Assembly (NCBI RefSeq): GCF_000577335.1
Contig: NZ_CBYL010000025.1
Coordinates: 1-55,753 of the forward strand
Reading direction: 5' to 3'
DNA length: 55,753 bases
Source of the DNA: Faecalispora jeddahensis
Lineage (GTDB): Bacteria; Bacillota; Clostridia; Oscillospirales; Acutalibacteraceae
Both the position numbers and the translations under genes were made by a program. Shown in pieces: positions 41,838-50,872 of this stretch; the stretch's first letter is position 1; every line of letters begins with the position of its first letter. The notes beneath the pieces were generated by a model. It made no database searches and was not told the DNA's origin. It saw nothing but the letters and a program-made list of their open reading frames with translations.

Positions 41838-43664
41838 TCAATTCGTTTTGTGAGATTTGGAATGGCTGGGAGCAACATACCGGCCGTTTTCCTTACGTAC
41901 CAGCTTGCCTTCCTTCACCAGATCGTTGGGGCTGTATATGTCATTAATATTCCAGCATCCGGGGGTAGGCACGACAATGTTTTCCATAGGTACTTCTACC
42001 AGGAACGGCTTTTGAGCCGCAATCGCCTTCTGCAATGCCGGCTGAAACGCTTCGGTGGATTCTACCCGAATGGCTTCCACACCATAGGCCTTTGCAACCT
42101 CAGCCCAGCAGGGAGTGTACGCTTCGCCGTCGGGAGTATGGAATACGGTCCCGAAATTCGTCTGGTAATTGGCTTTTTCCAAGCCTGCGATCGTGCCAAA
42201 GGCCGAGTTGTTCATCACGACCCACACGCAGTTAATCCCTTTTTCGACAGCGGTGGCCAAACACGAGGGATTTACTCCGAATCCGCCGTCTCCGGTCAGC
42301 GTCAGGCAAACCTTGTCAGGGGCGGCCAGCTTGCCGCCAAGAACGGCGGAAGCACCAAAGCCCATGTTTGCCAAACCGGAGGTGTGATGAATGGTGCCGG
42401 GAACAGTAATATCAAACTGTTGGGCCACACCGTTTTTATTCCAGCCCACATCAGTAAAGATGATGGCATCCTGAGGAACTACTGCCTTCACATCCTTTAA
42501 AATGCGCTGGGGAGTCATCGGAAAACGGCTGTCGTTGGAAATGGCTTCATTCTGCTGTTTAAATTCCGCCTTTGCAACGGCGATTTTTTCGCGCAGCGCG
42601 GGGCGGCGTTTGCCCTCGGGGCAGATTTTTTTCACCTCTTCGAGAATTTGGGCAAGGCCGATTTTCAAATCGCCGACCGCCCCGACCTCCACCGGATAGT
42701 TGCGGCCAATCTCGCTGGGGTCAATGTCGATCTGCAAAAAGGCGGTTTGATCCGGATCAAAGGTAACGCCCTGATACCAGCTGGAGCTGTCCGCCTCGGC
42801 GAAGCGGGTGCCCAGGCCCAGAATCACATCGGCGTTGACGGTAAGAGAATGGGTAAATTCCAATCCCCAGAAGCCGGTCTGACCGATCATCAGCGGGTGG
42901 CAATCGGATAAGCAGCCATGTCCCATCAACGTACGGGAAACGGGAATATCCAGATGCTCTGCCAAAGCGGCCAATTCTTCAGAGGCTTGGGCCAGAAGGA
43001 TCCCGCCGCCTGCGTGAAGCAGCGGATTTTCCGCTTCGACCAGCTTCTCTGCAATGGCTCTGGCAGCCTTGGGGTCCAGTGCCGGGCGCATGGTCAAATG
43101 GCTGTCCTTATAGGTTCGTGCCCAGAGCTCCTCGTCCATCTCCCGGGAGAACATATCCATCGGGATATCGATCAGAACGGGGCCGGGACGGCCGGATTCC
43201 GCCAGCCGGAAGGCTTTGTCCAGTATTTCAGGCAGAGCCTCTGCATCATCGATCCGCCATGCCCGTTTTACCACCGGTTCCAAGATCCGGTACTGAGTGG
43301 CGTCGCCATGCATGTTGACCTCCTGATGAGGGTGCTTTCCAAAATAGTAGCTGGGCACATCACCGGCAATGAGTACCATGGGGATCGAGTCAAACGCGGC
43401 ATTTGCAACGCCGGTCAGCACATTGGTCAGGCCGGGGCCCAGATGGCACATGACGACAGACGCTTTATGGGTGATACGAGCATAGCCGTCTGCTGCCGTG
43501 GACGCAATCGCCTCATGCCGGTTGGAAATATACTGAACCTTTTTGCTGCGGGATAACGCATCCAGCATTCCAATGACTGTATGTCCGCATAAGCCGAAAA
43601 CATATTCCACATCCCTGCGTTCCAAATAATTGACAATCAGGTCTGAAACCAGCTTTTTACTCAT
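41838..43664 (-). CDS. Thiamine-diphosphate-dependent enzyme (acetolactate synthase-like)
   Basis: A 608-residue cytosolic enzyme of the acetolactate synthase/benzoylformate decarboxylase family, which cleaves or forms bonds next to a carbonyl. The cofactor-activating glutamate is Glu51 in SNRHEAIAS. The ThDP-binding motif TGDGGFGVNPS ends at NN about 25 residues later. The C-terminus is longer than in plain decarboxylases. AAGGAGG lies seven bases before the ATG. It shares a minus-strand unit with a DJ-1/PfpI protein and a LysR regulator. Acetolactate synthase proper is less likely without a small subunit nearby; the substrate cannot be named from sequence. Confidence 0.85.
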   Translation of the reverse strand: MSKKLVSDLIVNYLERRDVEYVFGLCGHTVIGMLDALSRSKKVQYISNRHEAIASTAADGYARITHKASVVMCHLGPGLTNVLTGVANAAFDSIPMVLIAGDVPSYYFGKHPHQEVNMHGDATQYRILEPVVKRAWRIDDAEALPEILDKAFRLAESGRPGPVLIDIPMDMFSREMDEELWARTYKDSHLTMRPALDPKAARAIAEKLVEAENPLLHAGGGILLAQASEELAALAEHLDIPVSRTLMGHGCLSDCHPLMIGQTGFWGLEFTHSLTVNADVILGLGTRFAEADSSSWYQGVTFDPDQTAFLQIDIDPSEIGRNYPVEVGAVGDLKIGLAQILEEVKKICPEGKRRPALREKIAVAKAEFKQQNEAISNDSRFPMTPQRILKDVKAVVPQDAIIFTDVGWNKNGVAQQFDITVPGTIHHTSGLANMGFGASAVLGGKLAAPDKVCLTLTGDGGFGVNPSCLATAVEKGINCVWVVMNNSAFGTIAGLEKANYQTNFGTVFHTPDGEAYTPCWAEVAKAYGVEAIRVESTEAFQPALQKAIAAQKPFLVEVPMENIVVPTPGCWNINDIYSPNDLVKEGKLVRKENGRYVAPSHSKSHKTN

Positions 43665-43749
43665 AGAGGTACCTCCTTAAATAGTACAGTGTTTTTGCTT
43701 GGAGCAGATGGCCTTTACCTCAGCCGGCGGCTTCCAGCTTTTTGCATTT

Positions 43750-44289
43750 TCACCGGCACTGCACAGCGCTTCTCACTTTTTGCGCAGTTTCTCTTTCCGC
43801 CAGCAAATCTACCAGCTGCAGCGCAAAATCGACGGAAGCCATCGGCCCTTTTCCGGTGATAATGCGGCCATCCACAGTGACAAGATCACCGGTATATTCC
43901 GCTCCGATGATTTCGCTTTGAAAACCATCGCTGACTGTGGCGCGCTTTCCCTGAAGCAGCCCCATATGGCCGAGAATGGACGGGGCAGCGCAGATCGCCG
44001 CCACATATCTGCCGCTTTCATAGCAGCCCTTCACCGTGTTTTTTACGGTTTTGGACTGTTCCAGGTTCAGCGCACCCGGAAGGCCGCCCGGCAGAACCGC
44101 CATTTCCAGATCTTCCAGGGTAACCTCATGCTCCTCAATATCTGCAATGACTGAGATCTGATGCGAACCCATAATCTGTCTGCCGCCGACTCCCACGGTC
44201 TGAACCGGCACATTGGCGCGCCGAAGCAAATCCACTGTTGTCAACGCTTCCATTTCTTCAAACCCATTTGCCAAAAAAACATAAGTCAT
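43750..44289 (-). CDS. DJ-1/PfpI-family protein
   Basis: A 179-residue flavodoxin-like protein of the DJ-1/ThiJ/PfpI superfamily. The nucleophilic cysteine sits in the elbow AAICAAPSILGHMG, and the acidic partner is in the N-terminal NGFEEMEALTT. The ATG at 44289 follows AAAGGGGG at about ten bases; a longer open frame lacks homology. Members are chaperones, deglycases, glyoxalases or amidases. Next to a ThDP enzyme acting on 2-keto or hydroxyaldehyde compounds, protection from or metabolism of a reactive carbonyl is plausible. Confidence 0.88.
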   Translation of the reverse strand: MTYVFLANGFEEMEALTTVDLLRRANVPVQTVGVGGRQIMGSHQISVIADIEEHEVTLEDLEMAVLPGGLPGALNLEQSKTVKNTVKGCYESGRYVAAICAAPSILGHMGLLQGKRATVSDGFQSEIIGAEYTGDLVTVDGRIITGKGPMASVDFALQLVDLLAERETAQKVRSAVQCR

Positions 44290-44371
44290 TGCTGTAACGT
44301 CCCCCTTTACTCTTTTCTCTAACCGATAACATCGGCTTTTGCAGCAGCGCAGCTGCACATGCAGACCACAG

Positions 44372-45289
44372 TCAAATAATGCTTGGGCCGTTGTGCGCCA
44401 GAAACTGGTCAAACATCTTTCCGCTGCGGATCAGAAAATCGCGAAAGTATTCCGCGGCAGGCGGGATGTACCGATTCTTATTCCACATCAGATAGATATC
44501 CCGCTGAAACATTTTGTTTGAAATAGGAAGAATCTTCGTGTTGTACGGCGCTCCGCCCAATGGATAAGGGATGATCGCCACCCCTCGCTGCGCCGCCACC
44601 AGACCATATACAATCACGTCCTGAGGTGTTTCCATCACAATATTGGGACTGATGCCGAGCTCCTGAAAAATTTCTTTATTTTGGTGGTGCAGCTGTGACA
44701 TTTCATCAAAGTCGATGAAATTTTGATGATCCAGCTCTTTCAAATCCACGTTCTTTTGCCGGGCCAACCGGTGTCCCTGCGGAACCAGCAGGACTAACTG
44801 GTGCGTTCCCAAATGAAAGCATTCCACCTGTGGATTTTCGATCTTGGTGGACAAAAGTAAGTCTACCTTTCCGGTTAAAAGCTTTTCCTGCAGATTGTAA
44901 AAACTCTCCTGCCCGAGCTGAAAATGTACATTCATCCGGTTGGTTTCGGACACGTAACGTACGATAATATCAGGCACAAACTGAGCCAAAGAGGGAAAGC
45001 TGGCAATCGTCACCGTGCCGGAATTGGGATTGATATAATCTTTGAGAGTAGAAATACCGCTTTCCAGCGTTTCAATCGTCTTCTGCACATAAGGCAGAAA
45101 CAGCTCACCATATTTTGTCAGCTTGATGCTGCGCCCTTTTCGTAAAAAGAGCTTTACGTTCAGCTCTCCCTCCAGTTCCTGAATCGCATGGCTTAAATTG
45201 GATTGACTGACGTAAAGCTTTTCCGCCGCCCGAGTATAGTGCTCTAATTCTGCTATGGTTCTAAAATAATACAACTGCCTCAGGTTCAT
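44372..45289 (-). CDS. LysR-family regulator
   Basis: A 305-residue LysR-type protein: winged helix-turn-helix at residues 1-60 (EHYTRAAEKLYVSQSNLSHAIQ) and a sensor domain from about residue 90 (TVTIASFPS). It is the first gene of the minus-strand unit with the DJ-1 and ThDP genes. LysR genes of this sort usually control neighbours, here probably those genes or the shikimate/Nramp unit just upstream. Effector unknown. Confidence 0.9.
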   Translation of the reverse strand: MNLRQLYYFRTIAELEHYTRAAEKLYVSQSNLSHAIQELEGELNVKLFLRKGRSIKLTKYGELFLPYVQKTIETLESGISTLKDYINPNSGTVTIASFPSLAQFVPDIIVRYVSETNRMNVHFQLGQESFYNLQEKLLTGKVDLLLSTKIENPQVECFHLGTHQLVLLVPQGHRLARQKNVDLKELDHQNFIDFDEMSQLHHQNKEIFQELGISPNIVMETPQDVIVYGLVAAQRGVAIIPYPLGGAPYNTKILPISNKMFQRDIYLMWNKNRYIPPAAEYFRDFLIRSGKMFDQFLAHNGPSII

Positions 45290-45483
45290 AACGCACCTCC
45301 TTCCGGTTTTTTGAGTGAACCGCAGCGTTGTTTTCTTTTCTATTATCGGGCACGGCGTCGAAACTGTCCATATTCTTTAGGATAGAGATTGGAACCCGGA
45401 ACTGAATATCACTCCTCCCCAAAGCGTTCGGAGCCGGATTCCTATATACTAAGTGCCGAATCGATTGAGATTCGGAGCATGCA

Positions 45484-45529
45484 AAAAACAAAGGCCGGGC
45501 TGGTGCTGGCAGAAGGAGCACAGCCCGGC
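45484..45529 (-). terminator. Terminator of the Nramp-related gene
   Basis: GCCGGGC(TG)/CAGCCCGGC form a GC-rich stem with an inner TGCT/AGCA; the minus strand continues CTTTGTTTTTTGC. Confidence 0.88.
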
Positions 45530-45585
45530 TGCACGTTGTCTGTCATATTGATGCCGACAACATTCCCCTGAACCTGAATTGTGTG

Positions 45586-47052
45586 TCAGATGATCTTAAA
45601 CAGCTGTAAAAATGCGATAACGCCCAGTAAAACCATGATAATGCTGCTCACAAGCGTGAGGGTAAACCAAGCGGGCTTTAAGCGATACTCCTTCGGCAGG
45701 CTTTTCTTCTCGGTCCAAAGCAGCAAAAGGCCTACGAGACCGATTCCAAAAACGCTGCCGATGACAGTTGCGACCTGGAGAACGAAAGTATAAGTAATAT
45801 TTGTCCACGCCAGCAGGATACCGCCGAAAATGCAGAATACCGCGACCCATAAACGAGTTTTAAATTTATTTTCCGGCTTTTGAATGGCAGGGAATGCCGG
45901 AGAAAAGCATGCACGGAATGTTGCGGGATAAACCTGTGTGCTGAGCGCTACGATTCCGCCGAAGAAAGCGCAGAAAATAGCAATCTTATACAGCAGCACC
46001 AGACCGGGAGAAATCACCGAGAAGAAGTGAGCCTGATTCTGAATGATCTGGTCGTTGGAAGGAACGACCTGCAATCCGTTTGTCCCGAGAATGACGTTGC
46101 CAAGAATCATAAAAATCGAGCCGACCAGCCAGACCGCGGTGAAGGATGCAACATTATCGATTTTTACAGCTTTCAGCCATCCCTTGGCATTCGAAACTGT
46201 ATTCTCGTCCTCCGGCAGCGGAATATTTTCTTTACTGGACAGGCGTTTCAGAGACGCCTGAATGTCGGCAATATGTTCATTTCCATACATGCCCCAATTC
46301 TTTTCGCTCATCGTGCCCATGTATCCGAGGTAATCCTGGCATCCTCCGCCAAGGATACCGACGGCACTGACGATTTCAAGCAGAATCGGCCCGGAAAGCA
46401 CTTCAGGATTTTTTGTCTGTACCCATTCAGGGTACTGAGCCGGAATTGTGGGAATAAAGCCGCTCAGCAGGGCCAGCCAGTCCGGATTCGATACGAAAAT
46501 TGCGAGCAATGCAAAAATGACCAGAATGAGGACGATGCCGGTAGATACTTTCTCCATCTTTTCGTAGGAGAAAAAGACAAACAAAAATCCAACTATGGCC
46601 CAGATCGTTCCGCATAGCACAGTGTAGGCCGTGTCGATTCCAAAGGTCCAGCAGGTCCACTGACCCAGTACCTTAATGAAACCGCAGATGGACGACGGAA
46701 TGGCAATGGCCGCCACGATGCCCAGGAAGATTGCCACCCAGTTTTTAGAGCCCGGAATGATCTGACCCCAACGGGTAGCAGGATGCTCTCCGGTTAACGT
46801 TGCGAACTTGGAACCAGCGTAGACCACGCTGCCTTTCATAATTGCGCACAGCAAAAATGTCCAGAGAAGAGAAAAGCCAAACAGCGAACCTTCACGGCTG
46901 GCAAAGAAAATCTCTCCGTTGCCGATCGAGGCAGACGCCACAATAATTCCCGGCCCGAGGTAACGTAAAAGATCTTTAAATTTGCCGGCTTTCAATTTGG
47001 GATCGGGTTCGGGCATTGTCATTGCAACAGATTTCGTTGCTGAATCTGTCAT
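45586..47052 (-). CDS. Nramp-related membrane transporter lacking the metal-binding motifs
   Basis: A 488-residue membrane protein with about eleven helices and overall Nramp architecture: YLGPGIIVASASIGNGEIFFAS in helix 1 and an ILGGGCQDYLGYMG region at helix 6. Canonical Nramp metal transporters have DPGN in helix 1 and MPH in helix 6; here helix 1 reads SIGN and helix 6 has no MPH. A divalent metal is therefore an unlikely substrate. The ATG at 47052 has GGAG eight bases upstream. It is downstream of the AroE-like and TIM-barrel genes, so it may carry an organic acid such as quinate or shikimate; this is inference. Confidence 0.8.
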   Translation of the reverse strand: MTDSATKSVAMTMPEPDPKLKAGKFKDLLRYLGPGIIVASASIGNGEIFFASREGSLFGFSLLWTFLLCAIMKGSVVYAGSKFATLTGEHPATRWGQIIPGSKNWVAIFLGIVAAIAIPSSICGFIKVLGQWTCWTFGIDTAYTVLCGTIWAIVGFLFVFFSYEKMEKVSTGIVLILVIFALLAIFVSNPDWLALLSGFIPTIPAQYPEWVQTKNPEVLSGPILLEIVSAVGILGGGCQDYLGYMGTMSEKNWGMYGNEHIADIQASLKRLSSKENIPLPEDENTVSNAKGWLKAVKIDNVASFTAVWLVGSIFMILGNVILGTNGLQVVPSNDQIIQNQAHFFSVISPGLVLLYKIAIFCAFFGGIVALSTQVYPATFRACFSPAFPAIQKPENKFKTRLWVAVFCIFGGILLAWTNITYTFVLQVATVIGSVFGIGLVGLLLLWTEKKSLPKEYRLKPAWFTLTLVSSIIMVLLGVIAFLQLFKII

Positions 47053-47358
47053 TGAAAACACTCCTTTTCATATTAATCGTACTGTAATTTAGGCAAATGA
47101 AAGTTGAAAACCCGCCAGCCCCGCTAGTGCAATCGTTCTACCGCAAAACAAGATACCCCCTGAAAAAGATGAGTTTCCATGGCGAACGCATACCAGTTTT
47201 ACTGGCGCAACAACAATCAAAGCTTCTACCGCTATGGCAAAGAGTTTGAGAACTATTGAGACCATCTTTGCCGGGACCCCGCAAGCTGGATTTCCGGTAA
47301 CCAAAGGGCGTTGGCGCTTTCTGTACGGAAAGAAGAGGCAAGTACCGGTGCAGAAGCC
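47053..47358. other. Gap between the shikimate dehydrogenase and Nramp-related genes
   Basis: About 300 bases. No terminator or promoter with good hexamers was recognised. A short open frame on the minus strand with a GNPACG segment is not supported by any ribosome site or further homology. Confidence 0.5.
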
Positions 47359-48270
47359 CTACCTGCTGCAGACACGGACCGCGCTGCAGGATTCATGGAA
47401 ATCAGAAACTGCCTTCTGCTCTTCTACAATCTGCATCAGCTCCCGGCGCATGGCTTCTACCGGAGCTTTTTGCCCGCTCCAGAGCTCGATCTGCGCCACA
47501 CCCTGATACAGAGACATTCCTAATCCGTTCAGAACACGGCAGCCTTTTTCCTCCGCGTCCAGCAAAAACTGAGTTTTTTCGGGATTGTAGCATGCGTCAA
47601 AGTAGAACTGGCTGGGCTGTATGTATTCCTTTGGCAGAGGACTGCGGCCAATGCTGTCCCCCATTCCCACCCCGCTGGCATTCATGACAACGTCGCAGGC
47701 GGACAGCTTTGAGAAATCCCCGTGGTGAACAAATTCTGCCACCGGAGCAAAGTTTGCATTGATGTCCGCAACCAGAGCTTTCGCGCAGGGCTCAAACACA
47801 TCTGTAATATAAATCTTTCTGGCGCCGTGATAGGCCAAAACAAAGCACATCGCTCGCCCTGCTCCGCCGCCGCCGAAGCAGAAAAACACGCATTGATCTA
47901 CCTTGATCCCGCCCTCCTGCGTCAGAGAGGTATAAAAGCCGATTCCGTCGGTGTTATAGCCGACAAGCTTACCTTCGGGGGTTTTTACCACGGTGTTGCT
48001 GGCTCCCATCTTCTGGCACAGCGGGTCCAACTCATCCAGATAGCGCAGCACCCGAACCTTGTTGGGCTTCGTGACTGCAAAACCTGCAAAATTCATATAC
48101 CGCAGTCCGTTTACGATGTCTCCCAAATGGTCCTTATCCGCTTCTGTGTAGAAATAAACCATATTTAATCCGGCGGCCTGGTACCCGGTGTTCTGCATCT
48201 GTGCAGCAAAGGACTGTTTGAGCGGCGTACCGATCAGGGTAACCATCTTTGTGTTGATATCAATCATCAT
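47359..48270 (-). CDS. aroE: Shikimate/quinate dehydrogenase family protein
   Basis: NAD(P)-dependent dehydrogenase of shikimate or quinate, 303 residues. Catalytic Lys71 in VTKPNK and Asp108 in GYNTDGIG form the family dyad. The nucleotide loop is FGGGGAGRA and NASGVGM follows. The C-terminus is longer than in biosynthetic AroE, as in YdiB-like enzymes. It is in a unit with a TIM-barrel gene and an Nramp-like transporter. Type I 3-dehydroquinate dehydratase lies nearby, like the ydiB-aroD pair of E. coli. A catabolic role is therefore likely, and biosynthesis cannot be excluded. Confidence 0.87.
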   Translation of the reverse strand: MMIDINTKMVTLIGTPLKQSFAAQMQNTGYQAAGLNMVYFYTEADKDHLGDIVNGLRYMNFAGFAVTKPNKVRVLRYLDELDPLCQKMGASNTVVKTPEGKLVGYNTDGIGFYTSLTQEGGIKVDQCVFFCFGGGGAGRAMCFVLAYHGARKIYITDVFEPCAKALVADINANFAPVAEFVHHGDFSKLSACDVVMNASGVGMGDSIGRSPLPKEYIQPSQFYFDACYNPEKTQFLLDAEEKGCRVLNGLGMSLYQGVAQIELWSGQKAPVEAMRRELMQIVEEQKAVSDFHESCSAVRVCSR

Positions 48271-48318
48271 CCTGTAACCTCATTTCTGTCGTAAAAATGG
48301 AATAAGTACTGCGGCCTG

Positions 48319-49125
48319 CTACATCCTTACATCTGCAAACAACGCTTTCGCTGTTTCAAGGCAGCGTGCGGCATGCCCCACCGGCCCCAGCTCCGAAATA
48401 CGCTTGGTATTCGGAAGCTCGATCGAGCACGGATTCGGCGGCAGGGCTTTCAGCAGGCCCTTTAAATCTGCATCCCCCTCTCCGCAGTAGGCCCGGCCCT
48501 CCCGCACTACCTGAACAATTTGCGAAACATCCACATTTTTGGGGCTGTCGCACAGATGAATCAGCCCAAACCGTTCCGGGTTCAATGCTTGTATTTCTTG
48601 CGGCGTAACCTTTGACCAGTGAACATAAATCATATCCATCAGGATTTTCAGATTGGGAGCCTTCACCTGATCCTGTACCGCGATTGCGTCCTGCAAAGTG
48701 GTCAAATCGGATAGAATCGCGAATTCCAGATTGACAGTCAGCCCATATTGCGCCGCCTGTTCACAAATCGTGCCATAGCGATCCACCGCGAAAGAACGAT
48801 CCTTTGTCCAGACACTGGAAAGCACCTGAGTTGCCCCAAGCTCGGCTCCCTTTTCAAACGCCCCTCGATAATCGGACGGCAGATCCTCACGGATCCGAAC
48901 CAGCTCGATATCCAGCAGCTTCATCTGGCAGTCCTGCAGCGTCTGGCGGATCGTGTGAAATAATTGCGGATTATTTTCCAGGCAGACCTGCGGCTCGTCA
49001 CAAAGCCCCATGGGAATCGTTCGCAGACTGACATAGTCATATCCGGCATCCCTCGCAATCTTGATCTGCTCTACAGGATCAATGCCAGGAATCGTAAGAT
49101 AGGCCAGTGAGAATTGCGTAGCCAT
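48319..49125 (-). CDS. Sugar phosphate isomerase/epimerase-like TIM-barrel protein
   Basis: A 268-residue AP-endonuclease-2-type TIM barrel. Candidate metal ligands are in VNLEFAI (Glu), KILMDMIYVHW (Asp, His), GLIHLCD (His) and CSIELPN (Glu). Some members are 3-dehydroshikimate dehydratases, which would suit the adjacent shikimate dehydrogenase and the nearby 3-dehydroquinate dehydratase. Others are inosose or sugar isomerases. First gene of the minus-strand unit, 48 bases before aroE. It is not closely similar to the TIM-barrel protein at 2702-3616. Confidence 0.75.
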   Translation of the reverse strand: MATQFSLAYLTIPGIDPVEQIKIARDAGYDYVSLRTIPMGLCDEPQVCLENNPQLFHTIRQTLQDCQMKLLDIELVRIREDLPSDYRGAFEKGAELGATQVLSSVWTKDRSFAVDRYGTICEQAAQYGLTVNLEFAILSDLTTLQDAIAVQDQVKAPNLKILMDMIYVHWSKVTPQEIQALNPERFGLIHLCDSPKNVDVSQIVQVVREGRAYCGEGDADLKGLLKALPPNPCSIELPNTKRISELGPVGHAARCLETAKALFADVRM

Positions 49126-49280
49126 TACTATGAACCTCCTTCATCAACGGTTGGTAATATATCTAATTTTTCTTGAATCCGTAATAAATTTTATATTTAA
49201 ATCCCTTAGAAAGTCTAATGTTCAATTTCTATCTAACGATTAGTATTTTTCATAGTTCAACCCACTTGATTTATTTTGTT

Positions 49281-49312
49281 TATATCAATTTCACCTGATT
49301 ACAATTGATATA
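49281..49312. promoter_or_regulatory. Palindrome in the divergent promoter region of the shikimate unit
   Basis: TATATCAATT and AATTGATATA (ten-base perfect arms, twelve-base spacer) lie between the divergent TIM-barrel and HMG-CoA-lyase-like genes. A possible minus-strand promoter TTGATT-N17-TGTAAT overlaps it. The rest of 49126-49606 holds no gene. Confidence 0.5.
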
Positions 49313-49606
49313 ATTGTGATAATCAACTAAAAACGTAAGATGAAAACCTGCTGCTTCTCCCTATTTCGTTTTACTTCGAGCTGGTACAAGCCTTTTCATT
49401 CCAATTGTGCTTTCAAACGATTAATCGCTTCTATCATTCGATATAAAACATGTATTGGATTCTTGCGTCCGTCTTCGTTTAAGATATAGGAAAAGACACC
49501 GTTCCACGTAGCATCCGAAAAACCGGTAAAGAAAAAATCATTCCCTTGGGGTTTTTAAGACTGTTACAAAAGCGATGTAAAATACAACAAAAGGGGGCAG
49601 TTGTCC

Positions 49607-50533
49607 ATGATGAATTTACCTTCCTCGATTACCCTGTGTGAGGTTGGATTACGGGACGGTCTGCAAAACGAAAAGACGCTTCTTTCTACTGAAGATAAGC
49701 TGGAACTGCTGCGCGGCTTAATTGACGCCGGTTTCACCGTGATTGAGCTCGGTTCCTTCATGCACCCGAAAGCGGTGCCGCAAATGGCAGATACAGACGA
49801 GCTGTACAGGAGAATCGGTGATGTGCCCGGTGTAGAGCTGCGGGCGTTGATCCCCAATCTCAGGGGTGTTCAGCGGGCGGCCGCGTGCGGCTGTAAAAAG
49901 GTAAAGCTAAATGTATCTGCAAGCCGACAGCACAATCTGAAAAACCTGAATATGCTGCCGGAAGAAAGTGTGGCGGGCTTTGCCTCTTGCGTAGAGGCGG
50001 CAAGGGAAAACGGGATCGCAATTTCCGGCTCCATTTCCATGCCCTTTGCCTCCCCGTGGGAGGGCCGCATTCCTTTATCGGACGTAGATGCGATTATTGA
50101 GGCTTATCTTGCAGTAGGAATTACGGAAATTTCTTTGTCCGATGCCTCTGGTATGGCGATTCCAAATCAGGTTTACGACATGTGCGCCCATGCGCGGGAA
50201 GCATATCCCCAGGTGAGCTGGTGGCTTCATTTTCACAATACCCGCGGGCTGGCTATGGCCAACATTCTGGCTTCTATGGAAGCCGGTATGACCCGGTTCG
50301 ACAGCTCCTTTGGCGGGCTGGGCGGCTGCCCCTTTGTCCCGGGCGCCGCAGGGAATATTTCTACGGAAGACGTCATCCATATGTGCGATGAATCCGGTAT
50401 TGCGACGGGAATCGATCTTGTGAAGGTGATGTCTCTTTCCCGCAGGCTGCAGCAGCTGCTCGGACATGATACGGACAGTTATGTACTGCGCGCCGGGCGT
50501 TCCCGTGACCTGATTGAATCTCAGTCCGATTAA
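49607..50533 (+). CDS. Hydroxymethylglutaryl-CoA lyase-like enzyme
   Basis: DRE-TIM barrel lyase that cleaves 3-hydroxy-3-methylglutaryl-CoA or similar acyl-CoAs, 308 residues. N-terminal EVGLRDGLQNE supplies metal ligands, HFHNTRG the His pair, and GGLGGCPFVPGAAGN the catalytic cysteine loop of HMG-CoA lyases. Start ATG 49607 with GGGGG upstream; the next ATG at 49610 is also possible. It is divergent from the shikimate genes and followed by a terminator, then by aroD. Whether the substrate is HMG-CoA or another 3-hydroxyacyl-CoA is not visible. Confidence 0.85.
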   Translation: MMNLPSSITLCEVGLRDGLQNEKTLLSTEDKLELLRGLIDAGFTVIELGSFMHPKAVPQMADTDELYRRIGDVPGVELRALIPNLRGVQRAAACGCKKVKLNVSASRQHNLKNLNMLPEESVAGFASCVEAARENGIAISGSISMPFASPWEGRIPLSDVDAIIEAYLAVGITEISLSDASGMAIPNQVYDMCAHAREAYPQVSWWLHFHNTRGLAMANILASMEAGMTRFDSSFGGLGGCPFVPGAAGNISTEDVIHMCDESGIATGIDLVKVMSLSRRLQQLLGHDTDSYVLRAGRSRDLIESQSD

Positions 50534-50567
50534 GCCCACAAAAGCTATTTGTTCCCCGCAGTTTTAA

Positions 50568-50607
50568 CAAGAATGGCGTAGCTGTTGCTACGCCATTCTT
50601 GTTTTTT
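50568..50607 (+). terminator. Terminator of the HMG-CoA-lyase-like gene
   Basis: CAAGAATGGCGTAGC pairs fully with GCTACGCCATTCTTG around TGTT, followed by six T. Confidence 0.92.
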
Positions 50608-50732
50608 CTCTTTGACTTGATCATCAGCGCCATTTAACTCCCCTCCTCCCACATAGCAGGCTGTTGTGTTCCCCTTTTCGGCGGAGCGCTTTCGCTAAAG
50701 TACTCATATCATGAATAAACTTTAGGACGGCA

Positions 50733-50761
50733 TTGACAAATGAACAAAATGAAAGTAAAAT
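50733..50761 (+). promoter_or_regulatory. Sigma-A promoter of aroD
   Basis: TTGACA (50733-50738), 17-base spacer, TAAAAT (50756-50761), start near 50768, leader about 105 bases. Confidence 0.85.
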
Positions 50762-50770
50762 ATGATGTAT

Positions 50771-50790
50771 CGATTTAAAGCGATAAATCG
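50771..50790. promoter_or_regulatory. Candidate operator at the aroD start point
   Basis: CGATTTA-AAGCGA-TAAATCG, perfect seven-base arms, immediately downstream of the predicted start site, suggesting control of aroD by a dedicated repressor. It does not match the other operators of the window. Confidence 0.55.
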
Positions 50791-50872
50791 TCTGAAGTAT
50801 TGAAGAAAGCTCTGTTCCCATAATCATGTGCTTTTGCTGAGCAGCTTCGCGGGGCAGGAAGAGGTGGAATTG

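Noticed and set aside
47089-47304. Small minus-strand frame with a GNPACG segment like hexapeptide acetyltransferases
   Set aside because: Too short, no ribosome site, no second motif; probably chance.
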